Of a stretch of DNA of 11,420 bases, positions 1 to 6,393 are shown piece by piece (within the stretch, counting starts at the first letter, position 1; the number at the start of each line of letters is the position of its first letter). The notes under the pieces were generated by a model that was not told where the DNA came from, searched no databases, and saw nothing but the letters and a program-made list of their open reading frames with translations. The position numbers were made by a program, and so were the translations under genes. Source of the DNA: JAAYEL01 sp964344625 (GTDB lineage Bacteria; Bacillota; Clostridia; Tissierellales; Peptoniphilaceae); NCBI GenBank assembly GCA_964344625.1, contig CAYFNZ010000032.1, forward strand, positions 1 to 11,420, written 5' to 3'.

Positions 1-372
1 GGACTTAACTTGCTTGAGGGTGAATTTAAGCAAGTATCATTTACCAAGGTTAGAGATTTAGTTAAGGAAAATGCCTTTATTCTGGATGTAAGGGGGGCTG
101 AGGACTATGACCAGGCTCATGTAAAGGGGGCTGTAAATATACCTATGAATGAGCTTAGAAAGAGGTACGATGAGCTTCCAAGGGATAGGACTATTTACAT
201 CCACTGTAGGACTGCTTGGACCAGTTACTATTCTCTAAGGGCTCTGAAGGGACTGGGCTTTGAGGACATTGTCAATATTCAAGGGTCATTTTTACAACTT
301 TCATATTATGAGTATTTTAATGATATGACTAGCGATAGGGAAAGGATTTTAACAGGATATAATTTTGAATAG
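1..372 (+). CDS. C-terminal rhodanese domain of a probable CoA-disulfide reductase-type FAD oxidoreductase (5' partial)
   Basis: The reading frame is open from base 1, so the gene starts upstream; the TTG at 10 is not a convincing start. What is visible is one rhodanese-like domain: the LDVRGAEDYDQAHVKGAVNIP segment, then an active-site loop IHCRTAWTSYY with the catalytic-type cysteine codon at 205-207. The tail GSFLQLSYYEYFNDMTSDRERILTGYNFE resembles the end of flavoprotein disulfide reductases that carry a C-terminal rhodanese domain (CoA-disulfide reductase/polysulfide reductase group), in which the tail follows the rhodanese fold. In that family the flavoprotein part reduces CoA-disulfide or persulfide with NAD(P)H and the rhodanese part handles sulfane sulfur. 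The FAD part is outside the window, so this assignment rests on the tail. A stand-alone rhodanese is the alternative, but the open 5' frame argues against it. No U-rich terminator follows the stop. Confidence 0.72.
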   Translation, partial: GLNLLEGEFKQVSFTKVRDLVKENAFILDVRGAEDYDQAHVKGAVNIPMNELRKRYDELPRDRTIYIHCRTAWTSYYSLRALKGLGFEDIVNIQGSFLQLSYYEYFNDMTSDRERILTGYNFE

Positions 373-388
373 GTGACTTGTCCTAGGC

Positions 389-434
389 TTCAATATTTGC
401 TGACTTTATAGTATAATATACGATATAACGTATA
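389..434 (+). promoter_or_regulatory. Promoter of the Y-family polymerase cassette with an adjacent inverted repeat (candidate operator)
   Basis: A perfect -10 box TATAAT lies at 412-417, 17 bases downstream of a weak -35 TTCAAT (389-394). Overlapping the last -10 base and covering the expected start of transcription is a perfect inverted repeat, TATACG-N6-CGTATA (417-422 and 429-434). That position suits a repressor operator. UvrX/YolD-type cassettes are usually LexA-controlled, but the repeat does not match the usual Firmicute LexA box (GAAC-N4-GTTC), so the repressor is unknown. The ribosome site GGGAGGG (436-442) follows directly, six bases from the GTG start. Confidence 0.55.
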
Positions 435-448
435 CGGGAGGGAAGAAG

Positions 449-1924
449 GTGGACGATAAGACATATATTGCTATTGATCTGAAGTCTTTTTATGCTTCTG
501 TTGAATGTGTCGAAAGGGGCTGGGACCCCTTTAATACTAATTTGGTTGTGGCTGATAGGTCTAGGACAGATAAGACCATTTGCCTGGCGGTTTCGCCTGC
601 CTTGAAGTCTTATGGGGTTAAGGGAAGACCCAGGGTTTTTGAGGTAGAAAGTGATGTAAAAAGGCTTAATAAGGATAGGCTGGATAGGCTTGGGGCGGAG
701 GATTTTGCCGGAGCTTCTATTTTTAAAGACGAGCTTGAAGCTAATCCCCACCTTAAATTAGACTATTTTGCTGCCATGCCAAGGATGAAGTTTTATATAG
801 ACTATAGTGCTAAGATTTGTAGTATCTATCTAAAGTATGTGGCGGAAGAAGACCTATATGTGTATTCTATTGATGAGGTTTTTATCGACGCTAGTAAGTA
901 TTTAAGCCTGTACGGTTTGACAGCTAAGGAGTTTGCTAAAAGGATAATCAGCGATGTTACTAGGTCGACAGGGATTTCCGCTACTGCTGGAATTGGACCA
1001 AATTTGTACTTGTGTAAGGTGGCCATGGACATAGGGGCCAAGCATGTTAGACCCGACAAGGATGGGGTCAGGATTGCTGAGCTTGATGAGATGACTTATA
1101 GGAAGTTTTTATGGCCCTATAGGCCTTTGACTGATTTTTGGAGGGTAGGCAGAGGCTATGCTAAAAGCCTAGAAAAGATTGGAATTTTTACCATGGGGGA
1201 TATTGCCAAGTGCTCTTTGGGTGGCAAGGATGATTTTTACAACCAAGAGCTCTTGTATGACTTATTCGGGGTAAATGCCGAGCTTCTTATAGACCACGCC
1301 TGGGGGATAGAGCCTGTTACCATAAAGGATATTAAGGCCTATGAACCTGAGAATAAGAGCATTTGCTCCGGTCAGGTCCTATTTAGGCCCTATAAGTTTT
1401 CTGAAGCCGAGCTTATCTTAAAGGAGATGGGCCAGGGCTTGGCTTTTGACCTGTTTTCAAAAAAGTTATTTACCAAGCAGATAGGTGTGTCTATAAGTTA
1501 TGATATAGAAAATGTTGGTAGGGCTTATAAGGGTGAAGTTAGGATAGATTCTTATGGGAGAAAGGTTGCTAAAAGTCTAAGGGGGACAGTGAATTTAGCC
1601 ACTTATACCAATCTTGAAAAGGATATAAATCAGGCCCTTGTGAAGTGGTTTAGAGAAAGTGTAGACAGGGATTTGACTATAAGAAAGATTAATTTGTCCG
1701 CAAATTTATTAAAGAGTGATAAGGATCTTAAGTCTATGGGCCAAATTAATTTCTTTGACCTCAAGGAGGAAGGTGAATTGGATGACAGGGAGAAGAAAAT
1801 CCAAGAGGTCACCCTCCAACTCCATGAGAGGTTTGGTAAAAATTCCTTACTTAGGGGCATTAATTTAGAGGAGGCTTCAACTAGGATTCAAAGAAATGAT
1901 TCCATAGGGGGCCACAAGGCTTAG
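449..1924 (+). CDS. Y-family (UmuC/UvrX-like) translesion DNA polymerase
   Basis: This 491-residue protein is an error-prone lesion-bypass DNA polymerase. The N-terminal palm motif AIDLKSFYASVE supplies Asp10 and a Tyr15 steric gate (equivalent to Dpo4 Asp7/Tyr12). YSIDEVFIDAS supplies the catalytic pair Asp142-Glu143, so all three metal ligands are present. A helix-hairpin-helix segment (FWRVGRGYAKSLEKIGI) follows the palm, then the little-finger region. QINFF at 432-436 is a good beta-clamp-binding motif, and the end RNDSIGGHKA is typical of the UvrX/YqjW branch rather than short DinB (about 350-400 residues). Translation starts at GTG 449 because GGGAGGG lies six bases upstream and the palm motif begins at residue 8. 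It is followed after 20 bases by a YolD-like gene, the usual partner of this branch, which supports a DNA-damage role. UmuC is the closest alternative name. Confidence 0.9.
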   Translation: MDDKTYIAIDLKSFYASVECVERGWDPFNTNLVVADRSRTDKTICLAVSPALKSYGVKGRPRVFEVESDVKRLNKDRLDRLGAEDFAGASIFKDELEANPHLKLDYFAAMPRMKFYIDYSAKICSIYLKYVAEEDLYVYSIDEVFIDASKYLSLYGLTAKEFAKRIISDVTRSTGISATAGIGPNLYLCKVAMDIGAKHVRPDKDGVRIAELDEMTYRKFLWPYRPLTDFWRVGRGYAKSLEKIGIFTMGDIAKCSLGGKDDFYNQELLYDLFGVNAELLIDHAWGIEPVTIKDIKAYEPENKSICSGQVLFRPYKFSEAELILKEMGQGLAFDLFSKKLFTKQIGVSISYDIENVGRAYKGEVRIDSYGRKVAKSLRGTVNLATYTNLEKDINQALVKWFRESVDRDLTIRKINLSANLLKSDKDLKSMGQINFFDLKEEGELDDREKKIQEVTLQLHERFGKNSLLRGINLEEASTRIQRNDSIGGHKA

Positions 1925-1944
1925 TTTTAGAAGGGATATTATTT

Positions 1945-2370
1945 ATGCTTAAGGATTTACATGTTTATAGCGATATCTTTTATAAGAAGAGGCCAAAAAG
2001 CCTTAGACCCAGGATGAGCATGGACAAGAGGGCTGCTCAATTCGCCCCCTTTGCGGCCTTGACGGGTTTTGAAGAAACCCTTAGGGAGCATAGGAGAAAG
2101 ACACATGATAAGGTAGTTTTAGACAATAACTTAAAGGAGATAATCAATTACAAGCTGCAAGAGATTTTATATAAGGTCGAAAGCCTGCCGTTGGTAAAGG
2201 TAAATTATTTTCTTAAGGATGAATTTAAGACGGGCGGGGCCTATGTAGATTACATTGGTAGGGTCAAGAAAATCGACCAAATCTATGGTGAAATTATCTT
2301 TGAATCTGGTAAAATCATATTGATAGATGATATATATGATATCGATTTTTATGAAATTGATAGCGACTAA
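1945..2370 (+). CDS. YolD-like family protein
   Basis: This 141-residue soluble protein carries the YolD family hallmark RAAQFAPFAALTGF at residues 29-42, in the clostridial form of the family. The middle (about 45-85) is charged and helical. The last 55 residues look like a small beta-barrel, with the pattern VNYFLKDEFKTGGAYVDY, then IGRVKKID, then IIFESGKIILIDDIYDID. YolD proteins are encoded next to UvrX/YqjW-type Y-family polymerases and have been proposed to be UmuD-like helpers, but the biochemical role is not settled. The gene lies 20 bases behind the polymerase stop with no promoter or terminator between them, so the two are very probably cotranscribed. The ATG at 1945 is preceded by an AAGGGAT-type ribosome site. 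Confidence 0.88.
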   Translation: MLKDLHVYSDIFYKKRPKSLRPRMSMDKRAAQFAPFAALTGFEETLREHRRKTHDKVVLDNNLKEIINYKLQEILYKVESLPLVKVNYFLKDEFKTGGAYVDYIGRVKKIDQIYGEIIFESGKIILIDDIYDIDFYEIDSD

Positions 2371-2399
2371 TATTAAGATATATTTACAAGGAGGATAAG

Positions 2400-2609
2400 A
2401 TGAAATTTAGCCAAGAAAACTTAAAAGACTATGAAGGAAAGATTTTAAAAATCAAGCTTCAAAATGGCAACTATTTAAGGGGTAGGTTTATAGAATTTGT
2501 AAAAAAAGAAGCAGGCCTAGCTCTTGTAATTCAATCAAATACCTACACATTTCAAATAAATGATGAAGATATAAAAGATGTTGAAATAATAGCTGAAAAA
2601 ATTTGGTAA
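2400..2609 (+). CDS. Small protein with an Sm-like (LSm) signature, function unknown
   Basis: I cannot name this 69-residue protein from a known family. The ribosome site AAGGAGG (2388-2394) sits five bases before the ATG, so the gene is very probably real. The stretch YEGKILKIKLQNGNYLRGRFIEF (residues 11-33) followed by GLALVI (39-44) matches the pattern of an Sm1 motif: Gly13, an alternating hydrophobic strand, Asn22-Gly23, then Gly28 and an aromatic residue. The end, YTFQINDEDIKDVEII, is a plausible last strand pair, but the Sm2 signature of true LSm proteins (IRG) and of Hfq (YKHA) is absent. It lies 29 bases after the YolD-like gene, whose C-terminus has a similar barrel-like pattern, and just before a terminator, so it is probably the third gene of the polymerase cassette. 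RNA or DNA binding is inference only. Confidence 0.7.
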   Translation: MKFSQENLKDYEGKILKIKLQNGNYLRGRFIEFVKKEAGLALVIQSNTYTFQINDEDIKDVEIIAEKIW

Positions 2610-2615
2610 TATAAG

Positions 2616-2661
2616 AAATGACTTGGTCCAAGGCAGGTTGCCTAGAAGCCAAGTCATTTTT
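2616..2661. terminator. Bidirectional intrinsic terminator between convergent genes
   Basis: An 11-bp perfect stem pairs AAATGACTTGG (2616-2626) with CCAAGTCATTT (2649-2659). A T-run follows on the plus strand, and the AAA on the left side becomes T-rich on the minus strand. Nested inside is a second perfect hairpin, AGGCA-GGT-TGCCT (2631-2643). It lies 7 bases after the 69-residue gene stop and 8 bases beyond the stop of the minus-strand gene, so it probably ends both transcripts. Confidence 0.85.
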
Positions 2662-2668
2662 CATATTC

Positions 2669-3829
2669 TTATTGTGGATTTATATTAGATTTTTTAATTT
2701 TTTCTTTTTTCTCAACATCGTGTTTGATAAAGGTGTAGAAGGATGCAACTAGGGGCACTCCTAGGATCATGCCTACAGGGCCTGCAAGGGCTCCCCCAAT
2801 TATTACTGAGGTAAAGACCCAGATACCTGGAAGTCCGATGGATTTGCCGGCGATTTTTGGATAAATTATTGAGGCTTCTAGTTGTAGGGATATGGCAAAA
2901 ACCAAGACAAAAAGAAGGGCCTTTTGTATATCAATTACGGCAATCATTAGAAATCCAATAAGTCCACCTATATAGGAGCCTATGATAGGGATTAGGGAAG
3001 TAACCATAGTTACCACGCTGATGGTAGGTGCGTAAGGGAACCTGAAGATAAGCATTAAAGCTAGCATTAGGGCCCCGACAGTCACAGAGTCTATGAGCTT
3101 TCCTTTAATAAAGTTTGAATACTTGTCATCTAGGACTTCTAGGACGTACTTGATTTTTTTAACGGCATTTTCGCTAAGGTAGGCATTGATTAGCCTTGAA
3201 AATTGACCGCCAATTCTTTCTTTTGATGAAAGGAAGGTGGCTGTAAATATTATTGCTGTAAGGGCTGTTATCAAAAATCCTAGGATGCTATTTATTATGC
3301 TAAAAGTCGAACCAAGGATGCCGTCCAAGCTGGCTTTAAGGATATTTACGATTCTAGATACAATTTCGCTCCAATTTATTTGAGCATTAGCAATCCTATT
3401 TCTATATTCGCTCGCCCAGTCAACCCCCTCTGTTACTTTCAAAAACCAGACCTTGATATCTTCGGCAAGTTTTGGTATCCCATTTGTGATGATTGAAATA
3501 GAATCATTAATTTGTGGGACAATTAGCCTAAGGATTAGGTAAATTACTGCGATTATGATAACAAATGATAGGAGAAGACAAATCGGTCTTCTTATTTTTT
3601 GTATGATTTTAGAATTGGACTTTGGGAAAAATCTTTTTTCCAAGCCCTTTAAGACCAAGTTGACTATATATGCAATAATCAGGCCCAGTATTATGGGAAA
3701 TGCCAACTTTAAGATGCTTTTTAGGACTCCAAATATTTGTTGGAAATACACAACGAATAGGGCACATAGGGCAATTGTTAGTACTTTTAAGGTAAAATTG
3801 CTATCGATATTTCTTTCTTTTCTATTCAT
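2669..3829 (-). CDS. AI-2E family (PerM/YtvI-like) membrane transporter
   Basis: This is a 386-residue integral membrane protein of the AI-2E/PerM family. Hydrophobic segments lie at about 14-30, 41-60, 83-104, 176-199, 246-263, 269-299, 303-320 and 335-365, giving about eight membrane spans. A long amphipathic region (105-175) separates the third and fourth spans, as is normal in the family. Family signatures are IPIIGSYIGG (280-289), the IYPKIAGKSIGLPGIWV stretch (322-338) and GGALAGPVGMILGVPL (345-360). The C-terminal tail is lysine-rich, as expected for a cytoplasmic end. Members export diverse substrates: TqsA affects AI-2 in E. coli, while relatives act in sodium/proton exchange. The substrate cannot be read from sequence. 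The start is supported by GAGG six bases upstream. The gene is convergent with the polymerase cassette and divergent from the EF-G-like gene, so it appears to be a single-gene unit. Confidence 0.9.
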   Translation of the reverse strand: MNRKERNIDSNFTLKVLTIALCALFVVYFQQIFGVLKSILKLAFPIILGLIIAYIVNLVLKGLEKRFFPKSNSKIIQKIRRPICLLLSFVIIIAVIYLILRLIVPQINDSISIITNGIPKLAEDIKVWFLKVTEGVDWASEYRNRIANAQINWSEIVSRIVNILKASLDGILGSTFSIINSILGFLITALTAIIFTATFLSSKERIGGQFSRLINAYLSENAVKKIKYVLEVLDDKYSNFIKGKLIDSVTVGALMLALMLIFRFPYAPTISVVTMVTSLIPIIGSYIGGLIGFLMIAVIDIQKALLFVLVFAISLQLEASIIYPKIAGKSIGLPGIWVFTSVIIGGALAGPVGMILGVPLVASFYTFIKHDVEKKEKIKKSNINPQ

Positions 3830-3976
3830 AAATAACCTCGTGTTTTAAATTGCTAATATATATTTTATAAAATTATTTTATCATAAATTAGATACTTTTA
3901 AAAAGCTAAATATAGAGGCAGCTAGAGCTTGTAAAGGAAAATAGGCAAAAGATTTCAAACACCTAGGGAGGCGTAT

Positions 3977-4033
3977 ATGATATTTTGCTATCAAAAGTAT
4001 AATATATATATTATTTGCAAAAAATGGGTATAA
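3977..4033 (+). CDS. Possible 18-residue leader peptide upstream of the EF-G-like gene
   Basis: The ORF MIFCYQKYNIYIICKKWV starts with ATG at 3977 and ends with TAA at 4031-4033. GGGAGG (3966-3971) lies exactly five bases before the ATG, better than many real genes here. It is rich in Tyr and Ile with two cysteines. It lies upstream of the main promoter of the EF-G-like gene, so it would need an earlier promoter, and none is obvious. It could be a leader peptide, a small membrane peptide, or chance in AT-rich DNA. No homology is claimed. Confidence 0.25.
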   Translation: MIFCYQKYNIYIICKKWV

Positions 4034-4057
4034 AAATAAAGTGAAAATGAAAAATGT

Positions 4058-4107
4058 TTGAAACAATATCACCTATGTTATATAATTATTAAACAAACAT
4101 AATTATA
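4058..4107 (+). promoter_or_regulatory. Promoter of the EF-G-like gene with overlapping inverted repeat
   Basis: TTGAAA (4058-4063) and TATAAT (4081-4086) are separated by 17 bases, close to the ideal vegetative promoter. The -10 is the first part of a perfect 9-bp inverted repeat, TATAATTAT-N9-ATAATTATA (4081-4089 and 4099-4107), spanning the expected start of transcription near 4093. The repeat is made only of A and T, so it may be compositional, but its position would suit an operator. No CtsR-type or CIRCE element is seen. Confidence 0.7.
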
Positions 4108-4113
4108 AATGAA

Positions 4114-4137
4114 AAGTGTTTTGAAAGGAAAACATTT
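4114..4137 (+). other. 5' leader hairpin before the EF-G-like gene
   Basis: AAGTGTTTT (4114-4122) pairs with AAAACATTT (4129-4137) through nine base pairs, including one G-U, around the loop GAAAGG. It lies in the expected untranslated leader, 18 bases ahead of the ribosome site AGGGGGA (4156-4162). No T-run follows, so it is not a terminator. It may affect mRNA stability or simply reflect composition. Confidence 0.4.
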
Positions 4138-4166
4138 ACATTAAATACATAATACAGGGGGACGTA

Positions 4167-6230
4167 ATGAAAAAATATGAAACTAATAAGATAAGAAACT
4201 TAGCTCTGGTTGGCCATAGTGGAAGCGGTAAGACATCCGTAACTGAAGCTATGGTATTTAATACAGGGGTTACAAATAGATTAGGTAGAGTAGAAGATGG
4301 AAATACTATTTCTGACTTTGACAAGGAAGAAATAGCTAAAAAGGTTTCAATAGGCCTAAGTGTTATTCCAGTAGAGTGGAAGGACACAAAGATTAACCTT
4401 ATAGACTCACCGGGCTACTTTGACTTCGAAGGTGAAGTTATGGGTGCCCTAAGAGCATCTGAAGCTGCCCTTTTAGTTATGGATGCATCAGCTGGTATCG
4501 AAGTAGGGGCTGAAAAGTACTGGAACTACTGCGAAAAGATTGGCCTACCAAGAATTATTTTCTTAAATAAGGTAGATAAGGAAAATTCTAACTTCGTAAA
4601 ATTAGTTGCCGACCTACACGTTGAATTTGGTAAGAAGATTACTCCATTGACTATACCTCTAGGAGAAGGAAATGACTTTAGGGGTATCATAGATGTCGTT
4701 GAAAAAAGAGCCTTTGAATGTGATGGCTTTAAGTGCAAAGAAGTAGAAATTCCAGAGATTAGAAAGCTTGAAGTTGACGAAATTTACAACCAACTTGAAG
4801 AAGCTGTAGCCATGACAGATGATAACTTGATGGAAAAATATTTCAACGGCGAAAAGTTTACAGAAGAAGAATTTAGAAATGGTATAACAGCAGGTATGCT
4901 AGATGGTTCTGTAGTTCCTCTAATCGCAGGTTCTGCAACAGTTGGAACAGGCCTTGACCTACTTATGGATTGCATAGTTAAGTATATGCCGGCTCCAGAT
5001 GACGAAAGAGCTAACATCGGATTTAGGGTTGAAAGCGGAAATCCTAGAAAAGTTAACGTTAATGAACCACTTTCAGCTGTTGTATTCAAGACCATAGTTG
5101 ACCCATTCCTAGGAAAGATTTCTATCTTTAAGGTAGTATCAGGCAAGGTTACAAAGGATACAGAAATATATAACTCTAGCAAGAATATAGTTGAAAAAGC
5201 TGCTGGCCTATTCTACTTAAGAGGTAAAACTCAAATAGAAACAAACGAAGTAGTAGCAGGTGATATAGCGGCATTTGCCAAGCTTGAAGAAACACAAACA
5301 GGCGATACTATTTCAAGCAAGCAAGATCCTATCGTCTACAAGAGAATTAAGTATCCACAAGCTGCCCTAAGCTTTGCTATCAAACCACAAACAAAGAATG
5401 ACGAAGACAAGATAGGCCATGCCTTGATGAAGATAGCTGAAGAAGATCCTACCTTCTCATTTGAAAGAAACCCTGAAACTAAGCAATTAATCATTTCTGG
5501 ACTTGGAAATGTTCAACTACAAATAGTTTTAGATAAGCTTGCAAATGCCTACGGCGTTAAGACAAATATAATTCCTTTGAGGATACCTTATAGGGAAACT
5601 ATAAAGGGTAAATCCGATGTTCAAGGTAGACACAAGAAGCAATCTGGTGGAGCAGGTCAATTTGGGGATGTATTTATAAAATTTGAACCAATCGAAGAAG
5701 GCTTTGAATTTGACGAAGAAGTTTTCGGTGGGGCTGTACCAAAGAACTACTTCCCAGCTGTAGAAAAAGGTCTTCAAGAATCAATGGAAAAGGGAGTTTT
5801 AGCTGGTTACCCAGTAACTGGTATCAAGGCAACCCTTTATGATGGATCTTACCACCCAGTTGACTCCAACGAAATGGCCTTCAAAATAGCTGCATCTATA
5901 GCCTTTAAGAAGGGGGTAGAAGCTGCTCAACCAATCCTACTTGAACCAGTAATGAAGATTGTTGTTAATATTCCTGAAAGTTACATGGGAGATGTAATGG
6001 GAGATATTAACAAGAAGAGGGGTCGTATCTTAGGAATGAATCCTCAAGAAGATGGCAGCCAAGAAATTGTTGCTGAAGCTCCTTACTCAGAATTAGTTGA
6101 ATATGCCATCGACCTAAGGTCAATGACACAAGGTAGGGGAGCCTTCACAAGAGAATTTGTAAGATATGAAGAAGTTCCAGCTATGTATGCTGAAAAGATT
6201 ATAGAAGAATCAAAGAAAGAAGAAAAATAA
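4167..6230 (+). CDS. fusA: Elongation factor G-like translational GTPase (FusA2-type paralogue)
   Basis: This 687-residue protein has the full EF-G architecture: GTPase domain (about 7-275), beta-barrel domain II, domain III, domain IV and the C-terminal domain V (AEAPYSELVEYAIDLRSMTQGRGAFTREF region). GTP-binding motifs are the P-loop GHSGSGKT (16-23), DSPGY (80-84), NKVD (134-137) and GSA in the G5 position. Classical EF-G has GHIDAGKT and DTPGH; here the catalytic histidine position is Tyr84 and the P-loop differs, which marks the FusA2-type branch. The domain IV tip SYHPVDS keeps the conserved His563, so ribosome contact in translocation remains plausible. The gene stands alone, away from any rpsL-rpsG-tuf cluster, between its own promoter and terminator, which supports a paralogue rather than the main EF-G. 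A ribosomal-protection protein is less likely given the motifs. The start is fixed by AGGGGGA four bases upstream. The symbol is used in the broad sense. Confidence 0.88.
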   Translation: MKKYETNKIRNLALVGHSGSGKTSVTEAMVFNTGVTNRLGRVEDGNTISDFDKEEIAKKVSIGLSVIPVEWKDTKINLIDSPGYFDFEGEVMGALRASEAALLVMDASAGIEVGAEKYWNYCEKIGLPRIIFLNKVDKENSNFVKLVADLHVEFGKKITPLTIPLGEGNDFRGIIDVVEKRAFECDGFKCKEVEIPEIRKLEVDEIYNQLEEAVAMTDDNLMEKYFNGEKFTEEEFRNGITAGMLDGSVVPLIAGSATVGTGLDLLMDCIVKYMPAPDDERANIGFRVESGNPRKVNVNEPLSAVVFKTIVDPFLGKISIFKVVSGKVTKDTEIYNSSKNIVEKAAGLFYLRGKTQIETNEVVAGDIAAFAKLEETQTGDTISSKQDPIVYKRIKYPQAALSFAIKPQTKNDEDKIGHALMKIAEEDPTFSFERNPETKQLIISGLGNVQLQIVLDKLANAYGVKTNIIPLRIPYRETIKGKSDVQGRHKKQSGGAGQFGDVFIKFEPIEEGFEFDEEVFGGAVPKNYFPAVEKGLQESMEKGVLAGYPVTGIKATLYDGSYHPVDSNEMAFKIAASIAFKKGVEAAQPILLEPVMKIVVNIPESYMGDVMGDINKKRGRILGMNPQEDGSQEIVAEAPYSELVEYAIDLRSMTQGRGAFTREFVRYEEVPAMYAEKIIEESKKEEK

Positions 6231-6246
6231 AGTTTAAAATCCATAG

Positions 6247-6283
6247 AAGTCAGGCGAGAAGCTACATTTCGCCTGGCTTTTTC
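6247..6283 (+). terminator. Intrinsic terminator after the EF-G-like gene
   Basis: AGTCAGGCGA (6248-6257) pairs with TCGCCTGGCT (6269-6278) as a ten-bp stem with one G-T pair, around an 11-base loop. TTTTT runs through 6278-6282. It lies 17 bases after the stop codon, so it isolates the EF-G-like gene from the ctsR operon. Confidence 0.9.
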
Positions 6284-6301
6284 TGTCTGAGTAAGTAAGG
6301 C

Positions 6302-6330
6302 TTTACTTTAAAGGTCAACAATGGTAAAAT
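6302..6330 (+). promoter_or_regulatory. ctsR operon promoter with CtsR box 1
   Basis: TTTACT (6302-6307) and TAAAAT (6325-6330) are 17 bases apart and form a plausible vegetative promoter. Between them and over the -10 lies GGTCAACAATGGTAAAA (6313-6329), a good match to the CtsR heptad direct repeat RGTCAAA-N3-RGTCAAA, with one mismatch in each half. CtsR bound here would block polymerase, so the operon should be autoregulated and induced by heat or protein stress. A second -10-like TATAAT at 6356-6361 lacks a good -35. No CIRCE (HrcA) element is present. Confidence 0.75.
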
Positions 6331-6334
6331 TAAG

Positions 6335-6356
6335 ATACCCTAAAAGGGTATTTTTT
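6335..6356 (+). other. Perfect hairpin plus T-run in the ctsR control region
   Basis: ATACCC T-AAA-A GGGTAT (6335-6351) is a perfect 7-bp stem with an AAA loop, followed by T residues through 6356. It has the form of a small intrinsic terminator but begins at or near the expected transcription start of the promoter at 6302-6330. It might instead stop read-through from upstream, be a palindromic operator for a second regulator, or be a 5' stem on the mRNA. It lies between the two CtsR boxes and just upstream of a second -10-like TATAAT (6356-6361). Confidence 0.6.
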
Positions 6357-6367
6357 ATAATGATAAA

Positions 6368-6384
6368 GGTCAAAGAAAGACAAG
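6368..6384 (+). promoter_or_regulatory. CtsR box 2, adjoining the ctsR ribosome site
   Basis: GGTCAAAGAAAGACAAG has a perfect first heptad (GGTCAAA, 6368-6374), a three-base spacer and a second half AGACAAG with two mismatches to RGTCAAA. It ends at the start of the ribosome site GAGGTG (6384-6389). Two boxes suggest cooperative or roadblock repression. If TATAAT at 6356-6361 acts as a -10, this box would cover its start point. Confidence 0.65.
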
Positions 6385-6393
6385 AGGTGCATA

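Larger units (their letters stand above)
3830..4166. other. AT-rich divergent intergenic region
   Basis: This 337-base region separates the membrane transporter (minus) from the EF-G-like gene (plus). It holds the ribosome site of the minus gene (GAGG at 3836-3839 read on the minus strand), an 18-codon ORF with a strong ribosome site, a near-consensus plus-strand promoter at 4058-4086, and two hairpins downstream of it. A 9-base inverted repeat, TTTCAAACA (3953-3961) and TGTTTGAAA (4055-4063), brackets the small ORF, and its right half covers the promoter -35. The minus-strand promoter is not clear: TA-rich candidates between 3850 and 3900 exist, but none has a convincing -35. No tRNA or rRNA was seen. 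Confidence 0.6.

Noticed and set aside
365..393. Stem TTGAATAGG / CCTA-TTCAA with a three-base bulge after the rhodanese stop
   Set aside because: The stem is bulged and weak and no T-run follows, so it is not convincing as a terminator.
3881..4072. A 63-codon minus-strand ORF with GTG start in the intergenic region
   Set aside because: It has no ribosome site before its GTG, lies across the plus-strand promoter -35, and its hydrophobic, Phe/Ile-rich product is what AT-rich noncoding DNA gives by chance.
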